This document shows positions 1-7,069 of a stretch of 9,595 nucleotides of DNA, one piece after another. Position numbers and translations under genes: made by a program. This stretch comes from Bacteroidales bacterium (GTDB taxonomy: Bacteria > Bacteroidota > Bacteroidia > Bacteroidales > B18-G4): the NCBI GenBank assembly GCA_030618905.1, contig JAUXCL010000079.1:1-9595 (forward strand), written 5' to 3'. The first letter of the stretch is position 1. Every line of letters starts with the position of its first letter. The notes under the pieces are model-generated. The model worked only from the letters and a program-made list of their open reading frames with translations, had not been told where the DNA came from and searched no databases.

Positions 1-665
1 ACAATAGCGGTAGCCTGCTGCCTTCTCAACATGGCACCAGCAATTTCAGAGGCATAGGCCAGGTAGGCGATCCTTGCTTCAATCACATGAACACCTGCAA
101 TTGCAAGTCTTTCCCGGATTTCTTCTTCCAGCATATGGTTTACTTCCTCCCCACCTGAGCGAAGAGTGATCTCAGCGCCTTCATCATCAAAATTATCGTA
201 TGGATAATGTCCGGCCAGCTTACGAATGGCAGCCTCAGTCTGGATATCTACAAAATGTTGATAGTCATCCACATCAAAGGCAGCTTTGTAAGTGTTTTCC
301 ACTTTCCAGACCAGTACGATCCCGATCATGACTGGATTTCCCACTTTATCATTGACCTTAATGGGATCACTCTCCAGGTTACGGGCCCGCAATGAGATCT
401 TTTTCCTGGTAAAAAAAGGATTGACCCAGAAAAAACCATTATTCTTTGCGGTTCCCTTGTATGCCCCAAAAAGGATCAGTACCATCGATTCATTAGGATT
501 GATGACCATAAACCCGGGTATGCAGAACAATCCAATGGCCACCAGGATGAATAATAAGAAAAATTTTATCATTACTATACCCAGGATAGGCAGGATGATG
601 AGCAATAATGTAATGGTTAGCATCAGATAACCATTGGCCGGTGAATAATTTTTTTCTTCTTTCAT
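1..665 (-). CDS. SPFH/band-7 domain membrane protein, 3' end outside window
   Basis: I translated this from the ATG at 665-663 down to the window edge: 221 codons with no stop, so the C-terminus is missing. Residues 1-12 are polar. Two adjacent hydrophobic stretches (about 13-32 and 33-54) form a membrane anchor or hairpin. A band-7/SPFH domain follows: it opens with GFMVINPNESMVLILFG (about 52-68) and ends with the conserved block AYASEIAGAMLRRQQA (about 203-218). SPFH proteins (stomatin, prohibitin, flotillin, HflK/HflC) oligomerise at membranes into rings or cages and scaffold or restrain membrane enzymes. This one has the double-hydrophobic N-terminus of a bacterial slipin-like subgroup rather than a clear HflK or HflC signature. 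It is transcribed divergently from the HAD gene. The family call is firm; the partner and role are unknown. No Shine-Dalgarno precedes the start. Confidence 0.85.
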   Translation of the reverse strand, partial: MKEEKNYSPANGYLMLTITLLLIILPILGIVMIKFFLLFILVAIGLFCIPGFMVINPNESMVLILFGAYKGTAKNNGFFWVNPFFTRKKISLRARNLESDPIKVNDKVGNPVMIGIVLVWKVENTYKAAFDVDDYQHFVDIQTEAAIRKLAGHYPYDNFDDEGAEITLRSGGEEVNHMLEEEIRERLAIAGVHVIEARIAYLAYASEIAGAMLRRQQATAI

Positions 666-707
666 GAGAATATGATTTAGATTTATAATGATATTAATTT
701 GATATTA

Positions 708-738
708 CAATGATACAACATTTTTTTGCATTTGTCAA
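708..738 (-). promoter_or_regulatory. Candidate promoter for the SPFH gene
   Basis: Reading on the minus strand, TTGACA (738-733) is followed after 17 nt by TATCATTG (715-708). This matches the Bacteroidetes -33/-7 pattern (TTG, then TAnnTTTG) with one mismatch in the -7 box, and it also resembles a classical -35/-10 pair. The predicted leader before the ATG at 665 is about 40 nt. The call rests on motif and position only. Confidence 0.4.
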
Positions 739-758
739 GGGTTTTTCTATTATTTTTG
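731..758 (+). promoter_or_regulatory. Candidate promoter for the HAD phosphatase gene
   Basis: TATTTTTG (751-758) is an exact match to the Bacteroidetes -7 consensus TAnnTTTG. A TTTG lies at 731-734 (16-nt spacing) and another at 725-728 (22-nt spacing); either could be the -33 box. Transcription would start near 763-766. That start lies downstream of the most upstream in-frame ATG (726), which supports the later start at 801. The -33 region overlaps the oppositely directed SPFH promoter. Confidence 0.5.
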
Positions 759-800
759 ACCTGGCTATCAATGAGCACCTCATTTAAACCACTATGCTGC

Positions 801-1496
801 ATGAAAACATACAAACATCTATTCTTTGACCTGGACCGGACCTTATGGGATTTTGATAAAAATGCCGATGAAACTTTCAAAATTATATACAGCAAGTATG
901 GTTTACAGAATCGGGGTGTCAGTTCATTGGAAGCTTTTCGTGAAGTCTATGAGAAACACAACAACCTTTTATGGAGCTTTTACCGCAAAGGGGAAATTAA
1001 AAAAGTCATTCTGAATGTTCGACGTTTTGAGATGTCCCTGAATAATTTCGGGATCCAGGATACTACCCTGGCCTGTGATATTGCCGATGAATACACCAGC
1101 ATGGATCCAAACAGGATATATCTGTTTCCAAACACCATTGAAACGCTGGAATATCTCTTCCCGAAATACAAACTACACCTGATCACCAATGGCTTTGAAG
1201 AAGTCCAATATCCAAAGATTGCCTTATCCGGCATGAAGAAGTTTTTTGACCAGGTGATCACTTCAGAAGAAGCGGGATGCAAGAAACCGGAAAAGGATAT
1301 ATTCTACTTTGCTTTTGAGAAAACAGGGGCTACTCCTGAAGAAAGTATCATGATCGGTGATGACCTGGAAGTTGATATCCTGGGTGCCAGGTCGGTTGGA
1401 ATGGACCAGGTTTATGTAAATTATCATCACAAGGAGCATGATGAAGAAGTGACCATGGAGGTCAATGACCTGATTTCACTTACAGGGTTATTCTGA
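801..1496 (+). CDS. yjjG: HAD-superfamily phosphatase, YjjG/YfnB-type nucleotidase
   Basis: The product is a 231-residue soluble HAD hydrolase. Motif I is FDLDRTLWDFD (residues 9-19), with nucleophile Asp10 and general acid Asp12. A helical C1 cap spans about 20-105. Motif II is LITNG (127-131), motif III is the Lys in CKKPEKD (160-166), and motif IV is MIGDDLEVD (184-192) with Mg-binding Asp187/Asp188. The order, spacing and the WDFDKNADETF segment fit the YjjG/YfnB group, whose E. coli member dephosphorylates non-canonical pyrimidine nucleotides (house-cleaning) and 5'-nucleotides. The frame is open back to ATGs at 726 and 771. I chose 801 because motif I must sit close to the N-terminus and because a good -7 box lies at 751-758. 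Its stop directly abuts the stop of the convergent psd gene. Substrate specificity within the HAD family is uncertain. Confidence 0.85.
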   Translation: MKTYKHLFFDLDRTLWDFDKNADETFKIIYSKYGLQNRGVSSLEAFREVYEKHNNLLWSFYRKGEIKKVILNVRRFEMSLNNFGIQDTTLACDIADEYTSMDPNRIYLFPNTIETLEYLFPKYKLHLITNGFEEVQYPKIALSGMKKFFDQVITSEEAGCKKPEKDIFYFAFEKTGATPEESIMIGDDLEVDILGARSVGMDQVYVNYHHKEHDEEVTMEVNDLISLTGLF

Positions 1497-2159
1497 TCAG
1501 GACGGGAATTCGGCGATCTTATGTTTCATGGCTCTCACCCCCTGGTTAAGTTCCACTAAAATATTGCAATCAGTCGGGAGGATCAGATCAACACGTGAAC
1601 CAAATTTGATAATGCCTAATTTATCCCCCTGGGTTACTTTCAAGCCAGGGCTTGCTTTACATATTATCCTTCTGGCCATAATGCCGGCAATCTGGCGAAC
1701 CATAATTCTATGTCCGTTGGTGGTTTTCAGCACCACTGAGGTCATTTCATTCTCGAGGGAAGCTTTCGGAAGGTATGCCGGGTGATGTTTGCCGGGGTAA
1801 TGCCGGATATATTCAACAGTCCCATTCACCGGGCACCAGTTAACGTGCACATTCAGGGGCGACATGAATACCGAGACCTGTATACGTTTATCATTGAAGT
1901 ACTCAGTCTCTTCAATCTCTTCTATGGCTACCACTGCTCCATCTGCAGCACTGAAAATCGTGTGATCATCCGGCATAAAAATTCTTTTAGGCACCCTGAA
2001 GAACCTGACAACGAGCGCTATAAACACAAAGGCAATACCGTACAAGAGATAATGAATAATGCTTTGTACAGGAAATATCAGGTTAATGCATAGCAAAATA
2101 ATCAGGACCAGGGCCAGGATTACCAGAATGGGGATATAGCCGGCTTTATGGATATACAT
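1497..2159 (-). CDS. psd: Phosphatidylserine decarboxylase, short pyruvoyl type
   Basis: This 220-residue membrane-associated enzyme converts phosphatidylserine to phosphatidylethanolamine. It is the small type-A form. An N-terminal hydrophobic region with two segments (about 8-30 and 35-54) is followed by the catalytic domain. The self-cleavage site is FGSR (186-189), so cutting between Gly187 and Ser188 should give a beta chain and an alpha chain of about 33 residues whose Ser188 becomes the pyruvoyl group. The usual partner residues are visible: Asp73 in SAADGAV and His105 in SPLNVHVNW. The length fits the type-A family. Its ATG overlaps the cdsA stop (TAATG), so translation is probably coupled. 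It is the last gene of the five-gene cluster, and its stop abuts that of the convergent HAD gene. PssA, which supplies the substrate, is not in the window. Confidence 0.93.
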   Translation of the reverse strand: MYIHKAGYIPILVILALVLIILLCINLIFPVQSIIHYLLYGIAFVFIALVVRFFRVPKRIFMPDDHTIFSAADGAVVAIEEIEETEYFNDKRIQVSVFMSPLNVHVNWCPVNGTVEYIRHYPGKHHPAYLPKASLENEMTSVVLKTTNGHRIMVRQIAGIMARRIICKASPGLKVTQGDKLGIIKFGSRVDLILPTDCNILVELNQGVRAMKHKIAEFPS

Positions 2160-2977
2160 TATGCAATCAAATAATAATAAAACAATACGGCAGGTGCCGA
2201 GAACAACAATCCATCGAAACGATCAAGCACACCACCATGGCCTGGCAGCACTTTCCCTGCATCTTTCATGTTAAAATTCCTTTTGAACAGGGATTCTGCC
2301 AGATCACCGAAGGTGCCAAATACAATGATAATAACTCCAACAACTAACCAGTGCAGTAAAGAAATATGGCCGAAGAAATACGCAACGGCGCCTGCAACAC
2401 CTAAAGTGATAATGCCTCCCAAAATTACACCTTCCCAGGTCTTTGACGGGGAGACTTCCGGAAAAAGTTTCGTTCTTCCAAATAAGCTACCACCCACATA
2501 AGCCATGGTATCATATACCCAGCTTAAAATAAAATACCCGAGTAGGAAGATTGGGTTATAGTCTTTGCTTAGCGGATCAAAATCATATAAAAAGTTCAAC
2601 AATGCAAATGGGATAGCTATATAGATAATCCCCAGAATAATATATACTGAATTGCGAACGGCAGATGATCTGTCCCTCACCAGTTCAAGCATAAAAATCA
2701 GGTTGATTACGATAAAATTGATCAATAACCAATTTATGGATATCATACCCATAGCGAATAAAGCAAAACTCATGTACAAAACCGCACCTGCAACTAATCC
2801 GGTCAGGATCAGATGAGAACTGGCATTTTGCAGGATCATCCTGTAAAACTCAAAAAGTGCAAACAGTGTAAAAACCAGAAACAAGATGGCAAAAGGATAC
2901 GGGCTCCACAGCAAAGAGCATATTATCAGCACGGTAAACACAAACCCTGTAATTGTCCTTTGTATAAAATTCTTCAA
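2159..2977 (-). CDS. cdsA: Phosphatidate cytidylyltransferase (CDP-diglyceride synthase)
   Basis: This integral membrane enzyme makes CDP-diacylglycerol from phosphatidic acid and CTP, the branch point of phospholipid synthesis. It has 272 residues with about 7-8 hydrophobic segments. The family signature is complete near the C-terminus: SLFKRNFNMKD followed by LPGHGGVLDRFD (229-255). SPSKTWEG (176-183) and GDLAES (224-229) are also present. The start is TTG at 2977-2975: an in-frame TGA lies at 2995-2993 and no ATG or GTG falls between. The resulting N-terminus MKNFIQRTITG is typical of the family. A weak start on a membrane enzyme may limit expression. The gene lies 45 nt after the LUD gene and overlaps psd by one base, placing two steps of phosphatidylethanolamine synthesis side by side. 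Confidence 0.95.
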   Translation of the reverse strand: MKNFIQRTITGFVFTVLIICSLLWSPYPFAILFLVFTLFALFEFYRMILQNASSHLILTGLVAGAVLYMSFALFAMGMISINWLLINFIVINLIFMLELVRDRSSAVRNSVYIILGIIYIAIPFALLNFLYDFDPLSKDYNPIFLLGYFILSWVYDTMAYVGGSLFGRTKLFPEVSPSKTWEGVILGGIITLGVAGAVAYFFGHISLLHWLVVGVIIIVFGTFGDLAESLFKRNFNMKDAGKVLPGHGGVLDRFDGLLFSAPAVLFYYYLIA

Positions 2978-3022
2978 TACTTTAATGTTTGATCATTATT
3001 CCAATATGTTAAAAATCCCTCA

Positions 3023-3661
3023 TCAGGCATCAACCAGGAAAACATACAGGTTTTTGGGGCCATGGGCACCCATCACCAGGGTTTTTTCAATATCTGCTGT
3101 CCTGCTTGGACCCGTAATGAATGTAATCATTGAGGGTAATGCATTTTGATACTTTTTCCTGAGGTTTATCATGGCATCTTTAATGTCAGGAACGATTTGT
3201 GAAGTAAAAGCCAGGACGATATGTGTTTCAGGAAAAACATTCATCCTTCTGCCCGATTGACCTTTTGATGAAACTACGATACTTCCGTACCTCGCAACCA
3301 GGTATTCACATCCGGTAAGACCAGCTTCTGCCTTATGAAATGCGGTCTCACTAAATTTATATGGAATCCGGGCTTGTTTAAGTAAAAGGTGGATCTTTTT
3401 ATCGGCACATTGAATAAAATTCCAGTTCTTTTCCGCAATGAGTAAATTGAGTTTTTCTGTAAACTTTTCAATGCTGTCACAAAAAATAAAATTTCCTGAT
3501 GCTTTGGTCAGCTCCTGGGCAAATGTAATATCCAGCGTATCTTCAAAATCATAATAAACTGAAGATGTAAAATCCAGGTCTTTGATGGGCTTGTCCTGCT
3601 TGTTAAGCAAGGCATTCCTGATTTTTTTTAGTATTTTTTCCCTGGAGGAGCTTTCTTCCAT
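3023..3661 (-). CDS. LUD-domain (LutC/YkgG-like) protein, role unknown
   Basis: This 212-residue soluble protein belongs to the LUD family (formerly DUF162). It has a charged helical N-terminus (1-45). The core carries the family's C-terminal hallmarks: GPSRTADIEKTLVMGAHGP (184-202), then a hydrophobic strand ending LVDA, plus EAGLTGCEYLVARYGSIVVSS (112-132) before it. In LutC, LUD proteins work with LutA and LutB in lactate oxidation. Neither iron-sulfur partner is here, and residues 1-212 contain no ferredoxin-type cysteine cluster. The gene is wedged between ftsH (33-nt gap) and cdsA (45-nt gap), as an orphan member of a housekeeping operon. A lactate-utilisation role is not supported by the context. 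The family call is secure and the function unknown. No Shine-Dalgarno is seen. Confidence 0.85.
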   Translation of the reverse strand: MEESSSREKILKKIRNALLNKQDKPIKDLDFTSSVYYDFEDTLDITFAQELTKASGNFIFCDSIEKFTEKLNLLIAEKNWNFIQCADKKIHLLLKQARIPYKFSETAFHKAEAGLTGCEYLVARYGSIVVSSKGQSGRRMNVFPETHIVLAFTSQIVPDIKDAMINLRKKYQNALPSMITFITGPSRTADIEKTLVMGAHGPKNLYVFLVDA

Positions 3662-3694
3662 AGTTAATAATGCTTGGGGAGTATCATTAATGGC

Positions 3695-5776
3695 TTAAGC
3701 CTCTTTTTGTTCGCTATCGACGTTCTCCGATGTCTTTTCTTCTTTCGGGGACTCTTTTTCTTCCTCTTTAACACCAACCTTTTCGCCTGCTCCATTGAGC
3801 TCCGCAGCCACGTCATTTTCTTCAGACAGGATTTCTTCCACCACCCAGGGTCTTTTTCCAAAGACCTCTTCCAGATCCTCACTGAATATAACTTCTTTTT
3901 CAAGTAACCTGTTGGCCAATTGGGTTAAATTGTCCTTATTATCTTTCAATAGTACAACGGCCCGTTCATAAGCCTTTTCAACCAGCTCCTTGATTTCTTT
4001 ATCAATGATCTCGGCTGTCTTTTCACTAAATGGCTTATGGAAGGAATATTCCTGCTGACCGGTTGAATCATAGTAAGAGATGTTTCCGATCTTATCATTC
4101 AGTCCGAAGTACACTACCATGTTATATGCTTGTTTGGTAACCTTCTCCAAATCATTTAATGCACCGGTTGAAACCATGCCAAATATGATCTTTTCTGAGG
4201 CACGGCCACCCAATGCAGCGGTCATTTCATCAAACATTTGGTCAAAAGTGGTAATCTGCCTTTCCTCGGGAAGATACCATGCTGCACCCAGGGCCTTACC
4301 CCTGGGGATGATCGTTACTTTCACCAGTGGATGGGCGTGCTCTAATAGCCAGCTCACCGAAGCATGACCGGCCTCATGGAAAGCAATAACATTTTTCTCT
4401 TTTGGTGAAATGATCTTATTTCTTTTTTCCAGTCCACCGATTATCCGGTCGATAGCATCCATAAAATCCTGACGGCCTACCACTTCTTTATCCTGCCTGG
4501 CGGCGATCAAGGCGGACTCGTTACACACGTTGGCTATATCGGCACCAGAGAACCCTGGTGTTTGTTTCGCCAAAAAAACAACTTTGATAGAATCATCCAT
4601 TTTGATTGGACGCATGTGGACTTTAAAGATTGCCTTACGCTCCTCAAGGTCAGGAAGTTCAACATGAATTTGCCTGTCAAAGCGGCCTGCACGTACCAGT
4701 GCACGGTCAAGGATATCAGCCCTGTTGGTAGCGGCAAGGATGATCACCCCCGTATTGCTGGAAAAGCCATCCATCTCTGTCAGGAGTTGGTTCAGTGTAT
4801 TTTCCCTTTCATCATTGGCTCCGGTCATGGGATTTTTACCCCTGGTGCGTCCGATGGCATCAATTTCATCAATAAAAATGATGCAGGGGGCTTTTTCTTT
4901 GGCTTGCTTAAACAAGTCTCTCACCCTGGATGCACCAACCCCGACAAACATTTCCACGAAGTCGGAACCGGAAATGGAGAAGAAGGGCACTTTTGCTTCA
5001 CCTGCAACTGCTTTGGCCAGCAAGGTCTTACCTGTTCCGGGAGGGCCCACCAATAATGCCCCTTTAGGAATCTTGCCTCCCAATTTGGTATATTTTCCCG
5101 GATTTTTCAGGAAGTCAACAATCTCTTTAATTTCGATTTTGGCCTCTTCCAGACCGGCTACATCCTGAAAGTTTATCGTAACACTGGTGGATTTATCAAA
5201 AAGCTGTGCTTTTGATTTTCCAATATTAAATATTTGTCCACCTGCACCGCCGCCGCCCCTGCTCATCATACGCATGATCAGCAGCCATACCCCGACAAGA
5301 ACGGCAATGGGTATCAGCCAGCCCAACAGCTCCCCGCCCCAGTTTCTGCGGTTTTCTGCATCAATATACACCTGATCCTCCGAACCCTCCTGGACTTGCT
5401 CTACCTGCTTGTAAAAAACCTCAGGAGATGATATTTCGTAAAAATACTGGGGCTGATCACCGCTTCCCAATCCCCGCTCACGTATATCTTTATATTTGTC
5501 CTTAGAAAGCTGGTCTTGCTTGATATAGATCTCAGCAGTTTCTTTATTAACCAGGATGATCTTTTCCACATCCCCACTCTGTAACATTTCCTTTAGATCA
5601 CGCCAGTCGGTCTTCTTGGCATTGCCCGTCATATTCATGATATAAACTGCAAAGAATATCACTGCCAGCAAGCCATATATCCAGTAAAAATTAATTTTAT
5701 TCTTGGGCCCCTTACCTTTGGATAAGTTATTTTGCTTATTGCCAGGGTTTATCCCTTTTTGATCATTATCTGTCAT
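3695..5776 (-). CDS. ftsH: ATP-dependent zinc metalloprotease FtsH
   Basis: This 693-residue membrane-anchored AAA+ protease degrades misassembled membrane proteins and selected regulators, working as a hexamer in the inner membrane. TM1 is at about 29-49, the periplasmic domain at 50-150 and TM2 at 151-170, followed by a Gly-rich linker (173-180). The AAA module has Walker A GPPGTGKT (244-251), pore loop MFVGVG (276-281), Walker B IIFIDEID (299-306) and the second region of homology with arginine fingers Arg365/Arg368 in RAGRFDRQ. The protease domain has the zinc motif HEAGH (467-471), with the probable third ligand Asp542 in GALNDLEKVT. A charged Glu/Lys-rich tail (about 646-693) is low complexity. 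All catalytic residues are intact. It lies 32 nt after rsfS and carries the only strong ribosome-binding site in the window. Confidence 0.98.
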   Translation of the reverse strand: MTDNDQKGINPGNKQNNLSKGKGPKNKINFYWIYGLLAVIFFAVYIMNMTGNAKKTDWRDLKEMLQSGDVEKIILVNKETAEIYIKQDQLSKDKYKDIRERGLGSGDQPQYFYEISSPEVFYKQVEQVQEGSEDQVYIDAENRRNWGGELLGWLIPIAVLVGVWLLIMRMMSRGGGGAGGQIFNIGKSKAQLFDKSTSVTINFQDVAGLEEAKIEIKEIVDFLKNPGKYTKLGGKIPKGALLVGPPGTGKTLLAKAVAGEAKVPFFSISGSDFVEMFVGVGASRVRDLFKQAKEKAPCIIFIDEIDAIGRTRGKNPMTGANDERENTLNQLLTEMDGFSSNTGVIILAATNRADILDRALVRAGRFDRQIHVELPDLEERKAIFKVHMRPIKMDDSIKVVFLAKQTPGFSGADIANVCNESALIAARQDKEVVGRQDFMDAIDRIIGGLEKRNKIISPKEKNVIAFHEAGHASVSWLLEHAHPLVKVTIIPRGKALGAAWYLPEERQITTFDQMFDEMTAALGGRASEKIIFGMVSTGALNDLEKVTKQAYNMVVYFGLNDKIGNISYYDSTGQQEYSFHKPFSEKTAEIIDKEIKELVEKAYERAVVLLKDNKDNLTQLANRLLEKEVIFSEDLEEVFGKRPWVVEEILSEENDVAAELNGAGEKVGVKEEEKESPKEEKTSENVDSEQKEA

Positions 5777-5780
5777 TATG

Positions 5781-5793
5781 TCTCCTATCCTCC
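5781..5793 (-). promoter_or_regulatory. Tandem Shine-Dalgarno sequence of ftsH
   Basis: On the minus strand, GGAGGATAGGAGA lies just upstream of the ftsH ATG. The proximal AGGAG is 5 nt from the start and the distal GGAGG is 12 nt away. This fixes the start at 5776. No other gene in the window has a comparable site. Confidence 0.75.
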
Positions 5794-5808
5794 GAAAATT
5801 TGTTCAAA

Positions 5809-6183
5809 TCAAATATCATCACTGATGTGCTCAACTTTAGCATCAGCCCATAGTTCCTCGAGTTTATAGAATTTCCTGGTATCCTGCTGAAAAATATGAA
5901 CTACGGCCTTCACATAATCTAACAAAATCCATTCCGCATTTTCAAATCCTTCCTGTTGCCATGGTTTTTCCTGAATATCTTTCCTGACCGTATCTATCAC
6001 GGAATCAGCGATGGCATCAACCTGGGTCTTTGAAGTGCCATGACAAATAATAAAATAGTCAGTTACAGCGTTTTCAATTTTATCAAGATGAATACAAATG
6101 ATTTCGTATCCTTTTTTCTCTTCTATACCTTTGATGATTGATCTTACAAGTGCCTGCTTGTCTTTTGCTAAGGTTTTCGCCAT
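5809..6183 (-). CDS. rsfS: Ribosomal silencing factor RsfS
   Basis: This 124-residue protein of the RsfS/YbeB/Iojap (DUF143) family binds ribosomal protein uL14 on the 50S subunit and blocks joining with 30S, lowering translation during starvation. Visible family marks are TDYFIICHGTSKTQVDAIAD (41-60), the core WILLDYVKAVVHIFQ (85-99) and FYKLEELWADA (105-115). The length is typical for the family. The start at 6183 gives a normal N-terminus (MAKTLAKDKQALV), but no Shine-Dalgarno precedes it. It is the first gene of the cluster leading to ftsH, with a good -7 box about 20 nt upstream, so it probably starts the transcript. In many bacteria rsfS sits next to nadD; here it precedes ftsH. Confidence 0.95.
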   Translation of the reverse strand: MAKTLAKDKQALVRSIIKGIEEKKGYEIICIHLDKIENAVTDYFIICHGTSKTQVDAIADSVIDTVRKDIQEKPWQQEGFENAEWILLDYVKAVVHIFQQDTRKFYKLEELWADAKVEHISDDI

Positions 6184-6202
6184 TAAAACTGCTTATTTTA
6201 GG

Positions 6203-6210
6203 CAAAAATA
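6203..6210 (-). promoter_or_regulatory. Probable -7 box of the rsfS-ftsH-LUD-cdsA-psd transcript
   Basis: On the minus strand TATTTTTG is an exact TAnnTTTG match whose last base lies 19 nt before the rsfS ATG. No convincing -33 box is seen: the nearest TTG is 15 nt upstream, which is slightly short. The expected 5' leader is only about 10-15 nt. Confidence 0.5.
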
Positions 6211-6244
6211 CGGAATTTTGATACTCAATAAATAATAAAATACC

Positions 6245-6285
6245 GCTTAAATATAAAACAATATATTTAGTGAGATTGTTTAAGC
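6245..6285. repeat. Nested AT-rich inverted repeats between rsfS and birA
   Basis: There are two overlapping inverted repeats. TAAATATA (6248-6255) pairs with TATATTTA (6262-6269) across 6 nt. GCTTAAA (6245-6251) pairs with TTTAAGC (6279-6285). Both are perfect within the arms. The region lies in the 127-bp divergent spacer, upstream of both genes. It could be a binding site for a dimeric regulator, or AT-rich sequence without function. I see no confident promoter for birA here. Confidence 0.4.
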
Positions 6286-6310
6286 TTTTGTAAACCTCTG
6301 ATTAACAAAG

Positions 6311-7069
6311 ATGGTCCTCACCCCGATCGGACATAGTAGAATTGAGTTGGAGGCAGTTAGTTCGACCAATAACTACACCATGCATTTACTTGAAAAACAG
6401 GATGTTGCAGAAGGCACTGCAGTGATTACGAGTTTTCAGACCAAAGGCAAAGGACAGGATAAAAACCTATGGGTAAGTGATGCCGGAACCAATCTTTTAT
6501 TCAGTATTGTACTTTATCCAGGATTTCTGCCTGCTGCAGAGCAGTTTATCCTGAACAAGGTCCTTTCCCTTGCTATTCTCGACTTTATCAAATTATATAT
6601 CCCCCGGAGTAAGGGTACGATAAAATGGCCCAATGACATTTATACCGGAGAAAAAAAAGTTGCGGGGATCCTGGTTCAGAACAGTATCAAGGGAAATCAT
6701 ATAGAACATAGCATCGCTGGTATTGGGGTTAATATCAATCAGGAAATATTCCCTGATTTTGCACCTCCTGCTACATCTCTGAAAATTGAGACCGGCAGGG
6801 AACAGGATTTGCGAAAATGCACTGATGCACTCTTCAAGAAGATTGAATTGAGATACCATCAGCTAAGGTCGGAAGCCAAAGAAACCATCCACTGGGATTA
6901 TCTGCATGCGCTATTTCGCTTCAACACCTTACACAATTACCAAATCAATCAGCGTAAGTTTCAGGCAAGGATCATAGGTGTGAATGAATATGGCAAGTTA
7001 ATCCTGGAAGAAAAAAATAAGTCAAGGCTGGAGTGTGATATCAAGGGGATTCGCTTCTTGCCGGATTGA
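6311..7069 (+). CDS. birA: Biotin--[acetyl-CoA-carboxylase] ligase, catalytic type without HTH
   Basis: This 252-residue cytoplasmic enzyme activates biotin with ATP to biotinyl-AMP and transfers it to the carrier lysine of biotin-dependent carboxylases. It has no N-terminal winged helix, so it should not act as the biotin repressor, which is common in this phylum. Motifs are EAVSSTNNY (14-22, substrate entry), QTKGKGQDKNLW (43-54, the biotinyl-AMP binding loop), KWPNDIY (105-111) and KKVAGILVQN (115-124) with the catalytic-loop lysine Lys116. AGIGVNIN (136-143) closes the core, and a small C-terminal domain follows (about 207-250). The loop differs from the common GRGxxGxxW: the arginine is Lys47 and the second glycine is Lys51. 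Its stop abuts that of the convergent SRPBCC gene. The function is well supported despite the loop change. Confidence 0.93.
   Translation: MVLTPIGHSRIELEAVSSTNNYTMHLLEKQDVAEGTAVITSFQTKGKGQDKNLWVSDAGTNLLFSIVLYPGFLPAAEQFILNKVLSLAILDFIKLYIPRSKGTIKWPNDIYTGEKKVAGILVQNSIKGNHIEHSIAGIGVNINQEIFPDFAPPATSLKIETGREQDLRKCTDALFKKIELRYHQLRSEAKETIHWDYLHALFRFNTLHNYQINQRKFQARIIGVNEYGKLILEEKNKSRLECDIKGIRFLPD

Noticed and set aside
726..800. Upstream extension of the HAD gene to ATG 726 or 771, which looks like a signal peptide
   Set aside because: The added residues are hydrophobic, but HAD motif I would then be displaced from the N-terminus, and a -7 box at 751-758 places transcription start after 726. YjjG-type enzymes are cytosolic.
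3664..3903. Lys/Arg-rich 79-codon frame on the same strand as the end of ftsH
   Set aside because: It is the alternate-frame reading of the Glu/Lys-rich ftsH tail. The basic composition follows from the repetitive purine-rich codons, and the correct frame ends normally at 3695.
3911..4693. FtsH reads RAGRFDRQ where many bacteria have RPGRFDRQ
   Set aside because: This variant is, to my knowledge, usual in Bacteroidota FtsH, and both arginine fingers are present.
4562..5056. Antisense open frame of 164 codons inside ftsH
   Set aside because: It is a shadow of the highly conserved ftsH AAA domain; its translation shows no family pattern, and no promoter or ribosome site precedes it.
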